From Bradyrhizobium sp. Y36 (GTDB lineage: Bacteria; Pseudomonadota; Alphaproteobacteria; Rhizobiales; Xanthobacteraceae), in assembly GCF_002531575.1 (NCBI RefSeq), contig NZ_NWTI01000018.1:1-64000 (forward strand): DNA of 64,000 nt, given 5' to 3'. Below, piece after piece: positions 7,431 through 16,485 of this stretch (positions are counted from its first letter, which is position 1; each line of letters begins with the position of its first letter). The notes under the pieces were generated by a model, which was not told where the DNA came from, made no database searches, and was given only the letters and a program-made list of their open reading frames with translations. The position numbers and the translations under genes are program-made.

Positions 7431-9140
7431 ATGAGCAGCAACGACGACGTTCACAAGGTCAGAGACTTCGAACATCCGGGCGAGGGGCGCCGGCGCGCCA
7501 AGGCCACGCCCAAGGGCCGTCTCGTCGATCCCACCGCCGCGCACGAGATCGAGCAGCTGCTCGGCGACAGGCCGCGGCGGCGCGATCTGTTGATCGAATA
7601 TCTGCACCTGATCCAGGACAAATATCATCAGATCTCGGCCGCGCATCTCGCCGCGCTCGCCGACGAGATGAAGCTCGCCTTCGCCGAAGTGTTCGAGACC
7701 GCGACCTTCTATGCGCATTTCGACGTGGTGAAGGAAGGCGAGCCCGACATCGCGCCGCTGACGATCCGTGTCTGTGACTCGCTGACCTGCGCGATGCTCG
7801 GCGGCGAGAAGCTGCTCGCGGATCTGCAAGAGGCCTCGGGCCCCGGCATCCGCGTCGTGCGCGCGCCCTGCGTCGGCCGCTGCGACACCGCGCCGGCGGC
7901 GGAGGTCGGGCACAATTTCGTCGACCATGCGACCGTCGCCAACGTGATGGCGGCCGCCAAGGCCGGTGATACCCACGCTCATCTGCCCAAATACATCGAC
8001 TACGACGCCTATGTTGCTGGCGGCGGCTACAAGCTGCTCGGCCGCGTGCGGTCGGGCGAGCTGCCGACGGACGTTCTCTTGAAGGGTCTCGATGACGCCT
8101 CGCTGCGCGGTCTCGGCGGCGCCGGCTTCCCGACGGGACGCAAATGGCGTGCCGTGCTGGGCGAGCCCGGCCCGCGCCTGATGGCAATCAACGGCGACGA
8201 GGGCGAGCCCGGCACGTTCAAGGACCGCGTCTATCTCGAGAGCGATCCGCACCGCTTCCTCGAAGGCATGCTGATCGGCGCGCATGTCGTGCAGGCCTCC
8301 GACGTCTACATCTATCTGCGCGACGAATATCCGGCCTCGCGCGAGATCCTGGAGCGCGAGATCGCAAAGCTGCCTGCTGGCGGCCCGACGTTGCACATGC
8401 GCCGCGGCGCGGGCGCCTATATCTGCGGCGAGGAATCCTCGCTGCTGGAAAGCATCGAAGGCAAGCGCGGCCTGCCCCGGCACAAGCCGCCTTATCCGTT
8501 CCAGGTCGGCCTGTTCGGCCTGCCGACGCTGATCAACAACATCGAGACGCTGTGGTGGGTGCGTGACATCGTCGAGAAGGGCGCCGACTGGTGGAAGGGC
8601 CATGGTCGCCATGAGCGGCACGGCCTGCGCAGCTTCTCGGTCTCGGGCCGCGTGAAAAATCCCGGCATGAAGCTCGCGCCGTCAGGCATCACGGTGCGCG
8701 AGCTGATCGACGAATATTGCGGCGGCATGGCCGACGGCCATCAGTTCTACGCGTATCTGCCGGGCGGCGCGTCCGGCGGCATTCTGCCGGCGTCGATGGA
8801 CGACATCCCGCTCGATTTCGGCACGCTGGAGAAATACGGCTGCTTCATCGGATCGGCCGCGATCGTGATCCTGTCGCAAAAGGACAGCGTGCGCGCGGCG
8901 GCGCTCAATCTGATGAAGTTCTTCGAGGACGAGAGCTGCGGCCAATGCACGCCGTGCCGGGTCGGAACCCAGAAGGCGGCGCAACTGATGCAGAAGCCGG
9001 TCTGGAACCGCGCTCTGCTGGAAGAATTGAGCCAGGCGATGCGCGATGCCTCGATCTGCGGGCTCGGACAGGCGGCATCGAATCCGCTGGCCACCGTGAT
9101 CAAATATTTCCCTGACGAGTTCAAGGAAGCGGCTGAATGA
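7431..9140 (+). CDS. NAD-dependent formate dehydrogenase, fused gamma-beta subunit
   Basis: Electron-transfer subunit of a soluble NAD-linked formate dehydrogenase, 569 aa. The first 160 or so residues match the NuoE/FdsG type 2Fe-2S domain (ETATFYAHFDVV, then Cys pairs CDSLTC and CVGRC). The rest is NuoF/FdsB-like: GGAGFPTGRKW and NGDEGEPGTFKDR for NAD/FMN, GAYICGEESSLLESIEGKRG, and the 4Fe-4S set ESCGQCTPCRVG with a later CGLGQ. In Fds-type enzymes these are separate genes; the fused form is that of Methylorubrum Fdh1-type enzymes. The stop overlaps the alpha-subunit ATG (ATGA), so the subunits are made together. Confidence 0.92.
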   Translation: MSSNDDVHKVRDFEHPGEGRRRAKATPKGRLVDPTAAHEIEQLLGDRPRRRDLLIEYLHLIQDKYHQISAAHLAALADEMKLAFAEVFETATFYAHFDVVKEGEPDIAPLTIRVCDSLTCAMLGGEKLLADLQEASGPGIRVVRAPCVGRCDTAPAAEVGHNFVDHATVANVMAAAKAGDTHAHLPKYIDYDAYVAGGGYKLLGRVRSGELPTDVLLKGLDDASLRGLGGAGFPTGRKWRAVLGEPGPRLMAINGDEGEPGTFKDRVYLESDPHRFLEGMLIGAHVVQASDVYIYLRDEYPASREILEREIAKLPAGGPTLHMRRGAGAYICGEESSLLESIEGKRGLPRHKPPYPFQVGLFGLPTLINNIETLWWVRDIVEKGADWWKGHGRHERHGLRSFSVSGRVKNPGMKLAPSGITVRELIDEYCGGMADGHQFYAYLPGGASGGILPASMDDIPLDFGTLEKYGCFIGSAAIVILSQKDSVRAAALNLMKFFEDESCGQCTPCRVGTQKAAQLMQKPVWNRALLEELSQAMRDASICGLGQAASNPLATVIKYFPDEFKEAAE

Positions 9141-11905
9141 CCAAGATTACGTTCGAGCTCGACGGCAAGCAGGTCGAGGCCCAACCCGGCGAGACCATCT
9201 GGCAGGTGGCGAAGCGGCAGGGCCGCGAGATTCCGCATCTGTGCTATTCACCCGCGCCCGACTATCGGCCCGACGGCAATTGCCGCGCCTGCATGGTCGA
9301 GATCGAGGGCGAGCGAGTCCTGGCTGCGTCGTGCAAGCGCACGCCGTCGGTCGGCATGAAGGTGAAGAGCGAGAGCGCCCGCGCGACGGCTGCGCAGAAG
9401 ATGGTGATGGAACTGCTGGTCGCCGACCAGCCGGCGCGCGCGACCAGCCACGATCCGGATTCGAAGTTCTGGCACTGGGCCGAGACCACGGGCGTCACCG
9501 AGAGCCGCTTCCCCGCCGCCGAGCGCTGGGCGACCGATGCCAGCCATCCGGCGATGCGCGTCAACCTCGATGCCTGCATCCAGTGCGGCCTCTGCGTGCG
9601 CGCCTGCCGCGAGGTCCAGGTCAACGACGTCATCGGCATGGCGTATCGCAGTCACGGTTCCAAAATCGTGTTCGACTTCGACGACCCCATGGGCGAGTCC
9701 ACCTGCGTCGCCTGCGGAGAATGCGTGCAGGCCTGCCCGACCGGCGCCTTGATGCCGGCGGTGATGCTCGACGACAAGCAGACCCGCGTCACCTATGCCG
9801 ACAAGAAGGTGGATTCGCTCTGCCCGTTCTGCGGCGTCGGCTGCCAGGTGACCTACGAGGTCAAGGACGAGAAGGTGATCTATGCCGAGGGCCGCGACGG
9901 CCCCGCCAATCACAACCGCCTGTGCGTCAAGGGCCGCTTCGGCTTCGACTACATCCATCATCCGCATCGCCTGACCAAGCCGCTGGTGCGGCTGCCGAAC
10001 GCGAAGAAGGACGCCAACGACCAGGTCGACCCCGCCAACCCCTTCACGCATTTCCGTGAGGCGAGCTGGGAAGAGGCGCTCGACATCGCCGCCAAGGGCC
10101 TCGTCAAGATCCGCGACGAGAAGGGCGTCAAGGCGCTGGCCGGCTTCGGCTCGGCCAAGGGCTCCAATGAGGAGGCCTATCTGTTCCAGAAGCTGGTGCG
10201 CACCGGTTTCGGCTCCAACAATGTCGACCACTGCACCCGTTTGTGCCACGCCTCGTCGGTGGCGGCGCTGTTCGAGGGCCTGAGCTCGGGCGCGGTGTCG
10301 GCACCGTTCGCCGCCGCGATGGACGCCGAGGTCATCATCGTGATCGGCGCCAACCCGACCGTGAACCATCCGGTCGCCGCGACCTTCATCAAGAACGCGG
10401 TCAAGCAGAACGGCGCAAAACTGTTTGTGATGGATCCGCGCCGGCAAACGCTGTCGCGCCATGCGACCAAGCATCTGCAGTTCAAGCCCGGCTCCGACGT
10501 CGCCATGCTGAATGCGATGATCAACACGATCATCACCGAAGGCCTGACCGACGACCAGTATATTGCCGGCTACACCGAAGGCTTCGAGGATCTCAAGGAG
10601 AAGATCAAGGAGTTCACGCCGGAGAAGATGGAAGCGATCTGCGGCATCCCGGCGCAGACGCTGCGCGAGGTCGCGCGGACCTACGCGCGCGCAAAATCGT
10701 CGATCATCTTCTGGGGCATGGGCATCAGCCAGCACGTCCACGGCACCGACAATGCGCGCTGCCTGATCGCGCTCGCGCTGATCACCGGCCAGGTCGGCCG
10801 TCCCGGCACGGGCCTGCATCCGCTGCGCGGCCAGAACAACGTGCAGGGCGCCTCCGACGCCGGCCTGATCCCGATGTTCCTGCCGGACTATCAGCCGGTC
10901 GGCCGCGACGATCTGCGCGGCAGCTTCGAGAAGCTGTGGCACCAGGATCTCGATCCCGTCCGCGGCCTGACCGTGGTCGAGATCATGAACGCGATCCACG
11001 CCGGCGAGATCACGGGCATGTATATCGAGGGCGAGAATCCCGCGATGTCCGATCCCGATCTCCAGCACGCGCGCCAGGCGCTCGCCATGCTCGATCATCT
11101 CGTGGTGCAGGATCTCTTCGTCACCGAGACCGCCTTCCACGCCGACGTCATCCTGCCGGCCTCGGCGTTTGCGGAGAAGGAAGGCTCGTTCACCAACACC
11201 GATCGCCGCGTGCAGCTCGCCCGCCAGGTGATCAAGCCGCCCGGCGATGCGCGGCAGGATCTCTGGATCATCCAGGAGATCGGCAAGCGCATGGGCCTGC
11301 CGTGGAATTATGCCGGCCCCGGCGACGTCTTCACCGAGATGGCGCAGCTGATGCCGTCGCTGAAGAACATCACCTGGGAGCGCCTCGTGCGCGAAGGCGC
11401 CGTCACATATCCAGTCGACGGCCCCGACGTGCCCGGCAACGAGATCATCTTCACCACGGGCTTCCCGACCGCGAGCGGACGCGGCAAAATCGTGCCGGCC
11501 AAGGTGATCCCGCCGGACGAGATTCCGGACGCCGAATATCCGATGGTGCTGTCGACCGGGCGCGTGCTGGAGCACTGGCACACCGGCTCGATGACCCGCC
11601 GCGCCCAGGTGCTCGACCAGATCGAGCCCGAGGCGGTCGCCTTCATGTCGCCGAAGGACATGCGCAAGAAGAACCTCGCACCCGGCGATTTCATCCGCCT
11701 GGAGACCCGCCGCGGTGCGGTCGAGGTCAAGGTCCGCTCCGATCGCGACGTGCCGGAGAACATGGTGTTCATGCCGTTCTGCTACGCGGAGGCGGCGGCG
11801 AACCTGCTGACCAACCCGGCGCTCGATCCGTTCGGCAAGATCCCGGAGTTCAAGTTCTGCGCGGCGAGGGCCGAGCGCGCGGAGATGCGGGACGCGGCGG
11901 AGTAG
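9137..11905 (+). CDS. formate dehydrogenase alpha (catalytic) subunit
   Basis: Catalytic subunit, 922 aa, oxidising formate to CO2 at a bis-MGD molybdenum or tungsten centre. Order of domains: 2Fe-2S ferredoxin domain with Cys36, 49, 52 and 66; His/Cys region and two 4Fe-4S clusters (ACIQCGLCVRAC, CVACGECVQACPTGAL); 4Fe-4S at CPFCGVGCQVTY; then the molybdopterin oxidoreductase core. The metal ligand is Cys370 followed by His371 (CTRLCHASSV), so it is not a selenoenzyme. RGQNNVQGASDAG and the end domain (STGRVLEHWHTGSMTRR) are typical. Mo versus W cannot be decided from sequence. It overlaps the gamma-beta gene by 4 bases and shares the operon. Confidence 0.94.
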   Translation: MTKITFELDGKQVEAQPGETIWQVAKRQGREIPHLCYSPAPDYRPDGNCRACMVEIEGERVLAASCKRTPSVGMKVKSESARATAAQKMVMELLVADQPARATSHDPDSKFWHWAETTGVTESRFPAAERWATDASHPAMRVNLDACIQCGLCVRACREVQVNDVIGMAYRSHGSKIVFDFDDPMGESTCVACGECVQACPTGALMPAVMLDDKQTRVTYADKKVDSLCPFCGVGCQVTYEVKDEKVIYAEGRDGPANHNRLCVKGRFGFDYIHHPHRLTKPLVRLPNAKKDANDQVDPANPFTHFREASWEEALDIAAKGLVKIRDEKGVKALAGFGSAKGSNEEAYLFQKLVRTGFGSNNVDHCTRLCHASSVAALFEGLSSGAVSAPFAAAMDAEVIIVIGANPTVNHPVAATFIKNAVKQNGAKLFVMDPRRQTLSRHATKHLQFKPGSDVAMLNAMINTIITEGLTDDQYIAGYTEGFEDLKEKIKEFTPEKMEAICGIPAQTLREVARTYARAKSSIIFWGMGISQHVHGTDNARCLIALALITGQVGRPGTGLHPLRGQNNVQGASDAGLIPMFLPDYQPVGRDDLRGSFEKLWHQDLDPVRGLTVVEIMNAIHAGEITGMYIEGENPAMSDPDLQHARQALAMLDHLVVQDLFVTETAFHADVILPASAFAEKEGSFTNTDRRVQLARQVIKPPGDARQDLWIIQEIGKRMGLPWNYAGPGDVFTEMAQLMPSLKNITWERLVREGAVTYPVDGPDVPGNEIIFTTGFPTASGRGKIVPAKVIPPDEIPDAEYPMVLSTGRVLEHWHTGSMTRRAQVLDQIEPEAVAFMSPKDMRKKNLAPGDFIRLETRRGAVEVKVRSDRDVPENMVFMPFCYAEAAANLLTNPALDPFGKIPEFKFCAARAERAEMRDAAE

Positions 11906-11918
11906 GCATCGGCGTTGC

Positions 11919-11939
11919 TTGGCGGCTCGGTGCCGCCAA
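11919..11939 (+). terminator. putative hairpin terminator after formate dehydrogenase
   Basis: Perfect 8-base stem TTGGCGGC with GCCGCCAA around a 5-base loop, 13 bases after the alpha-subunit stop. No T run follows, so it may be a processing or stability hairpin instead of a true intrinsic terminator. Confidence 0.45.
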
Positions 11940-11984
11940 CCCAGCGCTGTCGTCCCGGCGAAGGCGGCTTGCCACCTCCACCGC

Positions 11985-12110
11985 TGTCATGCCCCGGCTT
12001 GACCGGGGCATCCAGTACGCTGCGGCGGATGTGGTGAGAACAAGCTCCTCAATGCAGGTCTCTGGAATACTGGATCGCCCACCGTCTAAACATCAAGCCG
12101 GGCGATGACA
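11985..12110. repeat. intergenic palindromic repeat
   Basis: Nested inverted repeat. TGTCAT at 11985-11990 pairs with ATGACA at 12105-12110. Inside are ATGCCCCGG and CCGGGGCAT around CTTGA (11989-12011), and ATCCAGTA (12010-12017) facing TACTGGAT (12068-12075). It resembles the dispersed CATGCCCCGGCTTGACCGGGGCAT-type elements of Bradyrhizobium and relatives, and fills the space between the formate dehydrogenase and ybaK genes. Confidence 0.7.
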
Positions 12111-12157
12111 GTGATTGTGTGGTGTCAGCCTGCGCTTCACGATGCTAAACGTGACCC

Positions 12158-12631
12158 ATGTCCAAAGTCACCCCAGCCACCCGGGCGCTCACCGCCGCCG
12201 GTGTCGCCTTCACCGTTCACGCCTATGACTACGATCCCGACGCCGCGAGCATCGGCCTCCAGGCCGCTGCCGCACTGGGTGAAGACCCCGCGCGCGTGCT
12301 GAAGACGCTGATGGCGCAGGTCGACGGCAAGCCGGTCTGCGTGGTCGTGCCGTCCGATCAGGAAGTCTCGATGAAGAAGCTCGCTGCCGCCGCGGGCGGC
12401 AAGTCGGCGCAGATGATGAAGCCGCCGGAGGCCGAGCGCGTGACCGGCTACAAAGTCGGCGGCATCAGTCCGTTCGGCCAGCGCAAGCAGGTGCCGACCG
12501 TGATCGAGCAGAGCGCGCTCGCCCATGACCTCGTCTATCTCAACGGTGGACAGCGCGGCCTGCAGGTGCGGCTGAGGCCTGCCGACGTGCGGGCTGTCCT
12601 CAAGGCGGTCGCCGCGGATGTGCTGGCGTGA
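12158..12631 (+). CDS. ybaK: Cys-tRNA(Pro)/Cys-tRNA(Cys) deacylase, YbaK type
   Basis: A 157-aa single-domain protein of the YbaK/ProX editing family, which hydrolyses cysteine wrongly attached to tRNA-Pro. Visible marks are TPATRALTAAGVAFTVHAYDYD at the start, ALGEDPARVLKTL, VVVPSDQEVSMKKLA, TGYKVGGISPFGQRK and a closing LNGGQRGLQVRL segment. The order and length match YbaK rather than the longer synthetase-inserted form. It is followed after 18 bases by the HupE/UreJ-like gene, with no functional link that I can see. Confidence 0.9.
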   Translation: MSKVTPATRALTAAGVAFTVHAYDYDPDAASIGLQAAAALGEDPARVLKTLMAQVDGKPVCVVVPSDQEVSMKKLAAAAGGKSAQMMKPPEAERVTGYKVGGISPFGQRKQVPTVIEQSALAHDLVYLNGGQRGLQVRLRPADVRAVLKAVAADVLA

Positions 12632-12649
12632 GGACGGCGGAGCGCAACC

Positions 12650-13732
12650 ATGATCCGGCCGCAGCTCCTGTGGCTTGCGGTTCTGCTGGGGCTCTGCCTG
12701 CCGGCTGAGGCGCATCAGGTCAACCTTGTGACGGCCCGCGTCGCGCTGGCCGGAGATCGCACGGTGAGCGTCGAGTTGGGCCTGAAGGGCAGCGATATCG
12801 ATCGCCTGATCGGCGCCAAGGTGTACGATACACGGCAGGACACGGTCGATCCGGCCGCGGTCGAAGCGGCCAAAGCCGCAATCTTCGCCTATCTCGACAA
12901 GCATCTGGCCGTCACGAGCGGCGCAACGCCGTGCCCGCGCGGCGATGCCGCGATCCTGCCCGATGGCGACGGCGTCGTCTATCGCAGCCGTTTTGCTTGC
13001 GCCAGCATCGCCGGCGCCGTCGTCTACCGCTCCAGCGTGCTGACCGAGACGGATCCGACCGCTCGCCAGGTCGTGCTGATCGCACGAGACAAGTCCGAGA
13101 CGCAAGCTTTGCTCGACGCGGGCCACACGAGTGTGACGCTTTCGGCGACGCCGTCGTCGTGGCCGACCATCCAGCGCTATCTCCTCGCCGGCATCGAGCA
13201 CATCTTCCTCGGTTATGATCACATTGCCTTCCTGATCGCCGTGATGCTATGGGCCCGCCGGCTGATTCCCGTCATCAAGATCGTCACCGCCTTCACGGTC
13301 GCACACTCGATCACCCTGTCGCTGGCCGCGCTCAACCTCGTCGTCGTCGCCGGCCGCATCGTGGAGCCGGCGATCGCAGCGTCGATCATCTTCGTTGCCG
13401 TCGAGAACTTCGTCGAGCGCGACATCGACAGGCGCTGGCGCGTCGCCTTCTTGTTCGGCCTGATCCACGGCTTCGGCTTTGCCGGCGTGCTGCGTGAGGT
13501 CGGCTTGCCGCCGAATGCGATCGTGCCGGCTCTCGGTGCTTTCAATATCGGGGTCGAGGTCGGGCAGATCGCGATCGTCGCGATCGTGCTGCAGGTGCTC
13601 GGGACGCTGGATCGGTTGACCGCGGCTGATCGCGGCGAACCGGTGAGGGCGGCGAAGCTGGTCTATGCGGTATCCGCGGCAATCAGCCTGCTCGGCAGCT
13701 ATTGGTTGATCATGCGAGTCCTCGAGGCTTGA
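12650..13732 (+). CDS. HupE/UreJ-like membrane protein
   Basis: 360 aa. A signal peptide (residues 1-21, ending AEA) precedes an exported domain of about 150 residues that carries a Cys pair. This is followed by six or so membrane helices. The membrane part has GIEHIFLGYDHIAFLIAV, AFTVAHSITLSLAAL and LFGLIHGFGFAGVLRE, all with histidines in helices, the pattern of the HupE/UreJ family of nickel or cobalt transport proteins. The extra N-terminal exported domain is the HupE/UreJ_2 arrangement. No hydrogenase or urease genes are nearby, so the metal and the role are unknown. Confidence 0.8.
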   Translation: MIRPQLLWLAVLLGLCLPAEAHQVNLVTARVALAGDRTVSVELGLKGSDIDRLIGAKVYDTRQDTVDPAAVEAAKAAIFAYLDKHLAVTSGATPCPRGDAAILPDGDGVVYRSRFACASIAGAVVYRSSVLTETDPTARQVVLIARDKSETQALLDAGHTSVTLSATPSSWPTIQRYLLAGIEHIFLGYDHIAFLIAVMLWARRLIPVIKIVTAFTVAHSITLSLAALNLVVVAGRIVEPAIAASIIFVAVENFVERDIDRRWRVAFLFGLIHGFGFAGVLREVGLPPNAIVPALGAFNIGVEVGQIAIVAIVLQVLGTLDRLTAADRGEPVRAAKLVYAVSAAISLLGSYWLIMRVLEA

Positions 13733-13874
13733 TCGCGAGCCACGCGTTCGGCTCCACATCCCATCGTCGCGCGTCAGGCCTCTCTCCTCTGCAGGGGCAC
13801 TCCTTCCCACGATTGCGGTGTGGACTTGAGTTCGTTCGCAAGCCCTGTATAGAACTGGATTAGAAATAGAATGT

Positions 13875-13893
13875 CGTTCTGTCTAGCAGAACG
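13875..13893. promoter_or_regulatory. candidate operator of the 13.9-18.1 kb gene set
   Basis: Perfect inverted repeat CGTTCTG-TCTAG-CAGAACG, 23 bases before the first gene's ATG. A further AGAA half-site at 13868-13871 makes AGAA-N5-TTCT with the left arm. The spacing suits a dimeric or tetrameric regulator. The IclR protein encoded as the last gene of the set is the obvious candidate ligand-responsive regulator; the link is inferred from position only. Confidence 0.5.
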
Positions 13894-13915
13894 AAGGCCT
13901 TCGAGGGACGAAACG

Positions 13916-14359
13916 ATGGAATCCGAACGCGTTCGCCACGACGCCGATCCGCCGGTGCCATTCACGCCTGACGCCGTTCTTGCGGCTTTCAAGGCGATCC
14001 CCGATCTGCTGGCGCGCGACGCGGCGTTGATCGCGCGAGGCCGATGGCTGGACGTCGATTGCCTGCTCGGGCCGAGCACGCAGCCGTTCCACGTCACGAT
14101 CCGCGCCGGGCAGATCGCCGATATGATTCCTGCGCCGGTGTTGATGCGCTCATGGCGCTTCGCTTATCGCGCGACGCCCGCCGCGTTCGCCGCCTATTGG
14201 CAGACGATGCCGCCGGCCGGCTGGCATGACCTTCTGGCGCTGACCAAGCGCGGGCAGGCGACGCTCGAAGGCGAGATCCATCCCTTCATGACTCATCTCC
14301 AATACTTCAAGGATCTGCTCGCTCTACCGCGTCGCCACGATTTCGGAGCTGCGTCATGA
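13916..14359 (+). CDS. SCP2-like small protein
   Basis: 147 aa from the ATG at 13916, which has GGGACG upstream; the 15-codon upstream extension would cover the operator and is rejected. The sequence has an SCP2-type sterol-carrier layout: a helical N-terminus (VLAAFKAIPDLLARDAALI), then the strand pair PFHVTIRAGQIADM, SWRFAYRATPAAFAAYW, and a final GQATLEGEIHPFMTHLQYFKD segment in which a HL...K.LL pattern is seen. Such domains bind hydrophobic or acyl ligands. The stop overlaps the hydrolase start by 4 bases, so the two act together. The assignment is by pattern and tentative. Confidence 0.6.
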   Translation: MESERVRHDADPPVPFTPDAVLAAFKAIPDLLARDAALIARGRWLDVDCLLGPSTQPFHVTIRAGQIADMIPAPVLMRSWRFAYRATPAAFAAYWQTMPPAGWHDLLALTKRGQATLEGEIHPFMTHLQYFKDLLALPRRHDFGAAS

Positions 14360-15213
14360 GCGGCTTCATCGAGCCGATCGTCGGTCGCTACGTTCATGTC
14401 GAGATCGACGGTGAGACCAACCGGATCTATTTCGAGGAGAGCGGCAGCGGCATTCCGTTGGTCTGCCTCCATACCGCCGGCTCCGACGCGCGGCAGTGGC
14501 GTCATCTGCTGGTGGACGATGAATTCACCAAACATTTCCGCGTCATCGCCTTCGACATGCCCTGGCATGGCAAGTCCAATCCGCCCGACGGCCAATATGG
14601 CAGCGAGTACCGGCTGACCACTGCCAGCTACACCGCGACCATTCGCGCGTTCTGCGGAGCGCTCGGGCTGGACAGGCCCGTGGTGATGGGTTGCTCGATC
14701 GGCGGCCGCATCGTGCTCAATCTCGCCATCGCGCATGCGCGTGAATTCCGTGCCTTGATCGGGCTTGAGGCCGCGGACTTCCAGCAGCCCTGGTACGACA
14801 CGGCGTGGCTGAACCGGCCCGACGTCCATGGCGGCGAGATCTGCGCTGCCCTGGTGTCGGGATTGATCGCGCCAAACGGCCCCGAGGCCGCGCGCAACGA
14901 AACGCTGTGGGGTTACAAGCAGGGCGGCCCCGGCATCTTCAAGGGCGATCTCCATTTCTATCGTGTCGACGGCGACCTGCGCGGACGCACCTGTGCCATC
15001 GACGTCAACCAATGTCCGCTCTATCTCCTGACCGGCGAGTACGACTTCTCCTGCACGCCCGAGGACACGCTGCGCACCGCCGCCAGCATCCCCGGCGCGA
15101 AGGCGACCGTCATGGAGCGGCTCGGCCATTTTCCGATGAGCGAAAACCCTGACCAGTTCCGCCGCTACATCGCGCCGGTGCTGCAAGACATTCTCGATAA
15201 GCAGAAGTTGTAA
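14356..15213 (+). CDS. alpha/beta-fold hydrolase
   Basis: 285 aa, cytoplasmic, with no signal peptide. Oxyanion-hole segment LVCLHTAGSDARQWRHL, FDMPWHGKSNPP, nucleophile elbow GCSIGGR (Ser about 113), likely acid in TGEYDFSC, and the final histidine in LGHFPMSENPDQF. This is the normal triad order of esterase or C-C bond hydrolases that act on carbonyl-containing catabolites. It overlaps the SCP2-like gene by four bases and is followed by a solute-binding protein gene after 16 bases. The substrate is unknown. Confidence 0.8.
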   Translation: MSGFIEPIVGRYVHVEIDGETNRIYFEESGSGIPLVCLHTAGSDARQWRHLLVDDEFTKHFRVIAFDMPWHGKSNPPDGQYGSEYRLTTASYTATIRAFCGALGLDRPVVMGCSIGGRIVLNLAIAHAREFRALIGLEAADFQQPWYDTAWLNRPDVHGGEICAALVSGLIAPNGPEAARNETLWGYKQGGPGIFKGDLHFYRVDGDLRGRTCAIDVNQCPLYLLTGEYDFSCTPEDTLRTAASIPGAKATVMERLGHFPMSENPDQFRRYIAPVLQDILDKQKL

Positions 15214-15229
15214 ACGGGAGGCGTATGTT

Positions 15230-16426
15230 ATGAAGTTGCGTTGGGTGATGGCGGCCGTTCTGGCCGTGCAGGCGAGTGCCGCAATTGCGGCCGACAATGT
15301 CATCAGGATCGGCGTGCTCAACGACCAGTCCGGCGTGTTCGCGGACAATGGCGGACGCGGCTCGGTCGCGGCCGCAAAGCTCGCAGCCGAAGATTTCGGC
15401 AACGAGGTGCTTGGCAAGAAGATCGAGATCATCTCGGCCGACCACCAGAACAAGCCGGACATCGCGTCGGCCACGGCGCGAAAGTGGTTCGACAATGAGG
15501 GTGTCGACATGATCGCGGACGGCGCGGCATCCTCCGCCGGCTTTGCCATCCTCGAAGTTGCCAAGCAGAAGAACAGGATCTTCGTCATCTCCGGCCCCGG
15601 CTCGTCCGATTTCACGGGGAAGTCCTGCTCGCCGGTCAGCTTCCACTTCAACTACGACACCTATGCGCTGTCGAAGCTCACGAGTGACGCGATTACGCGC
15701 GCCGGTGGCAAGACCTGGTATTTCGTCACGGCCGACTACGCCTTCGGTCACGCGCTGCAGCGCGACGCCACGAAGTTCATCGAAGCGGCGGGCGGCAAGG
15801 TGATCGGCTCGGCCGCCCATCCGCTCGGCACCGCCGACTTCGCCTCGTTCCTGTTGCAGGCGCAGGGCTCCAAGGCCGACGTCGTCGGGCTCGCGACCTC
15901 TGGCGCGGATGTGCAGACCGCAATCAAGCAGGCCGGCGAGTTCGGCGTCGTCGAGGGTGGCCAGAAGCTTGCCGGTCTGCTCGTCTTCATCACCGACGTG
16001 AATTCGCTCGGCCTGAAGGTCACGCAAGGCCTGCAGGTGACGACCTCGTTCTACTGGGATCTCGACGAGCAGACCCGGGCCTGGTCGAAGCGCTACGCCG
16101 GCCTGATGGACGGCAAGGTTGCCAGCATGGTGCAAGCCGGTGTCTACAGCGGCGTCCATCACTATCTCGCCGCCGTGAAGGCCGCCGGCACCACCGACAC
16201 GACGGCCGTTGCCGCCAAGATGCACGAGCTGAAGGTCAACGACATGTACAACAAGGATGTCGCGATCCGTCCCGACGGGCGCGTGCTGCACACGATGTAT
16301 CTGGTCCAGGTGAAGAAGCCGGAGGAATCCAAGTACAAGTACGATTATTACCGTGTCGTCAGCTCGAAGCCGGGCGACGAGGTGTTCCGGCCGATGAGCG
16401 AGGGCGGTTGCCCGCTGGTGAAATAG
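15230..16426 (+). CDS. ABC transporter substrate-binding protein (branched-chain amino acid/aromatic type)
   Basis: Periplasmic ligand-binding protein, 398 aa, with a signal peptide (MKLRWVMAAVLAVQASAAIA, cleavage before ADN). The start of the mature part (IRIGVLNDQSGVFADNGG) and RDATKFIEAAGGKVIG, with the later GLATSGADVQTAIKQAGEFG, are those of the Peripla_BP_6 (LivJ-like) family, which in rhizobia often binds aromatic acids, amides or short-chain acids. No permease or ATPase gene lies beside it, so it must share a transporter encoded elsewhere or act as a sensor. Confidence 0.88.
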   Translation: MKLRWVMAAVLAVQASAAIAADNVIRIGVLNDQSGVFADNGGRGSVAAAKLAAEDFGNEVLGKKIEIISADHQNKPDIASATARKWFDNEGVDMIADGAASSAGFAILEVAKQKNRIFVISGPGSSDFTGKSCSPVSFHFNYDTYALSKLTSDAITRAGGKTWYFVTADYAFGHALQRDATKFIEAAGGKVIGSAAHPLGTADFASFLLQAQGSKADVVGLATSGADVQTAIKQAGEFGVVEGGQKLAGLLVFITDVNSLGLKVTQGLQVTTSFYWDLDEQTRAWSKRYAGLMDGKVASMVQAGVYSGVHHYLAAVKAAGTTDTTAVAAKMHELKVNDMYNKDVAIRPDGRVLHTMYLVQVKKPEESKYKYDYYRVVSSKPGDEVFRPMSEGGCPLVK

Positions 16427-16485
16427 CCGTGCCGACCGGGCGGCATGGTCGCCGTCCGGTCGCAGGATTTCGAGGAGAATACGGA

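Noticed and set aside
9248..11581. 777-codon antisense frame over the formate dehydrogenase alpha gene
   Set aside because: Codon shadow of a long GC-rich gene; composition is atypical and no motif is present, whereas the plus strand has all Fe-S and molybdopterin motifs.
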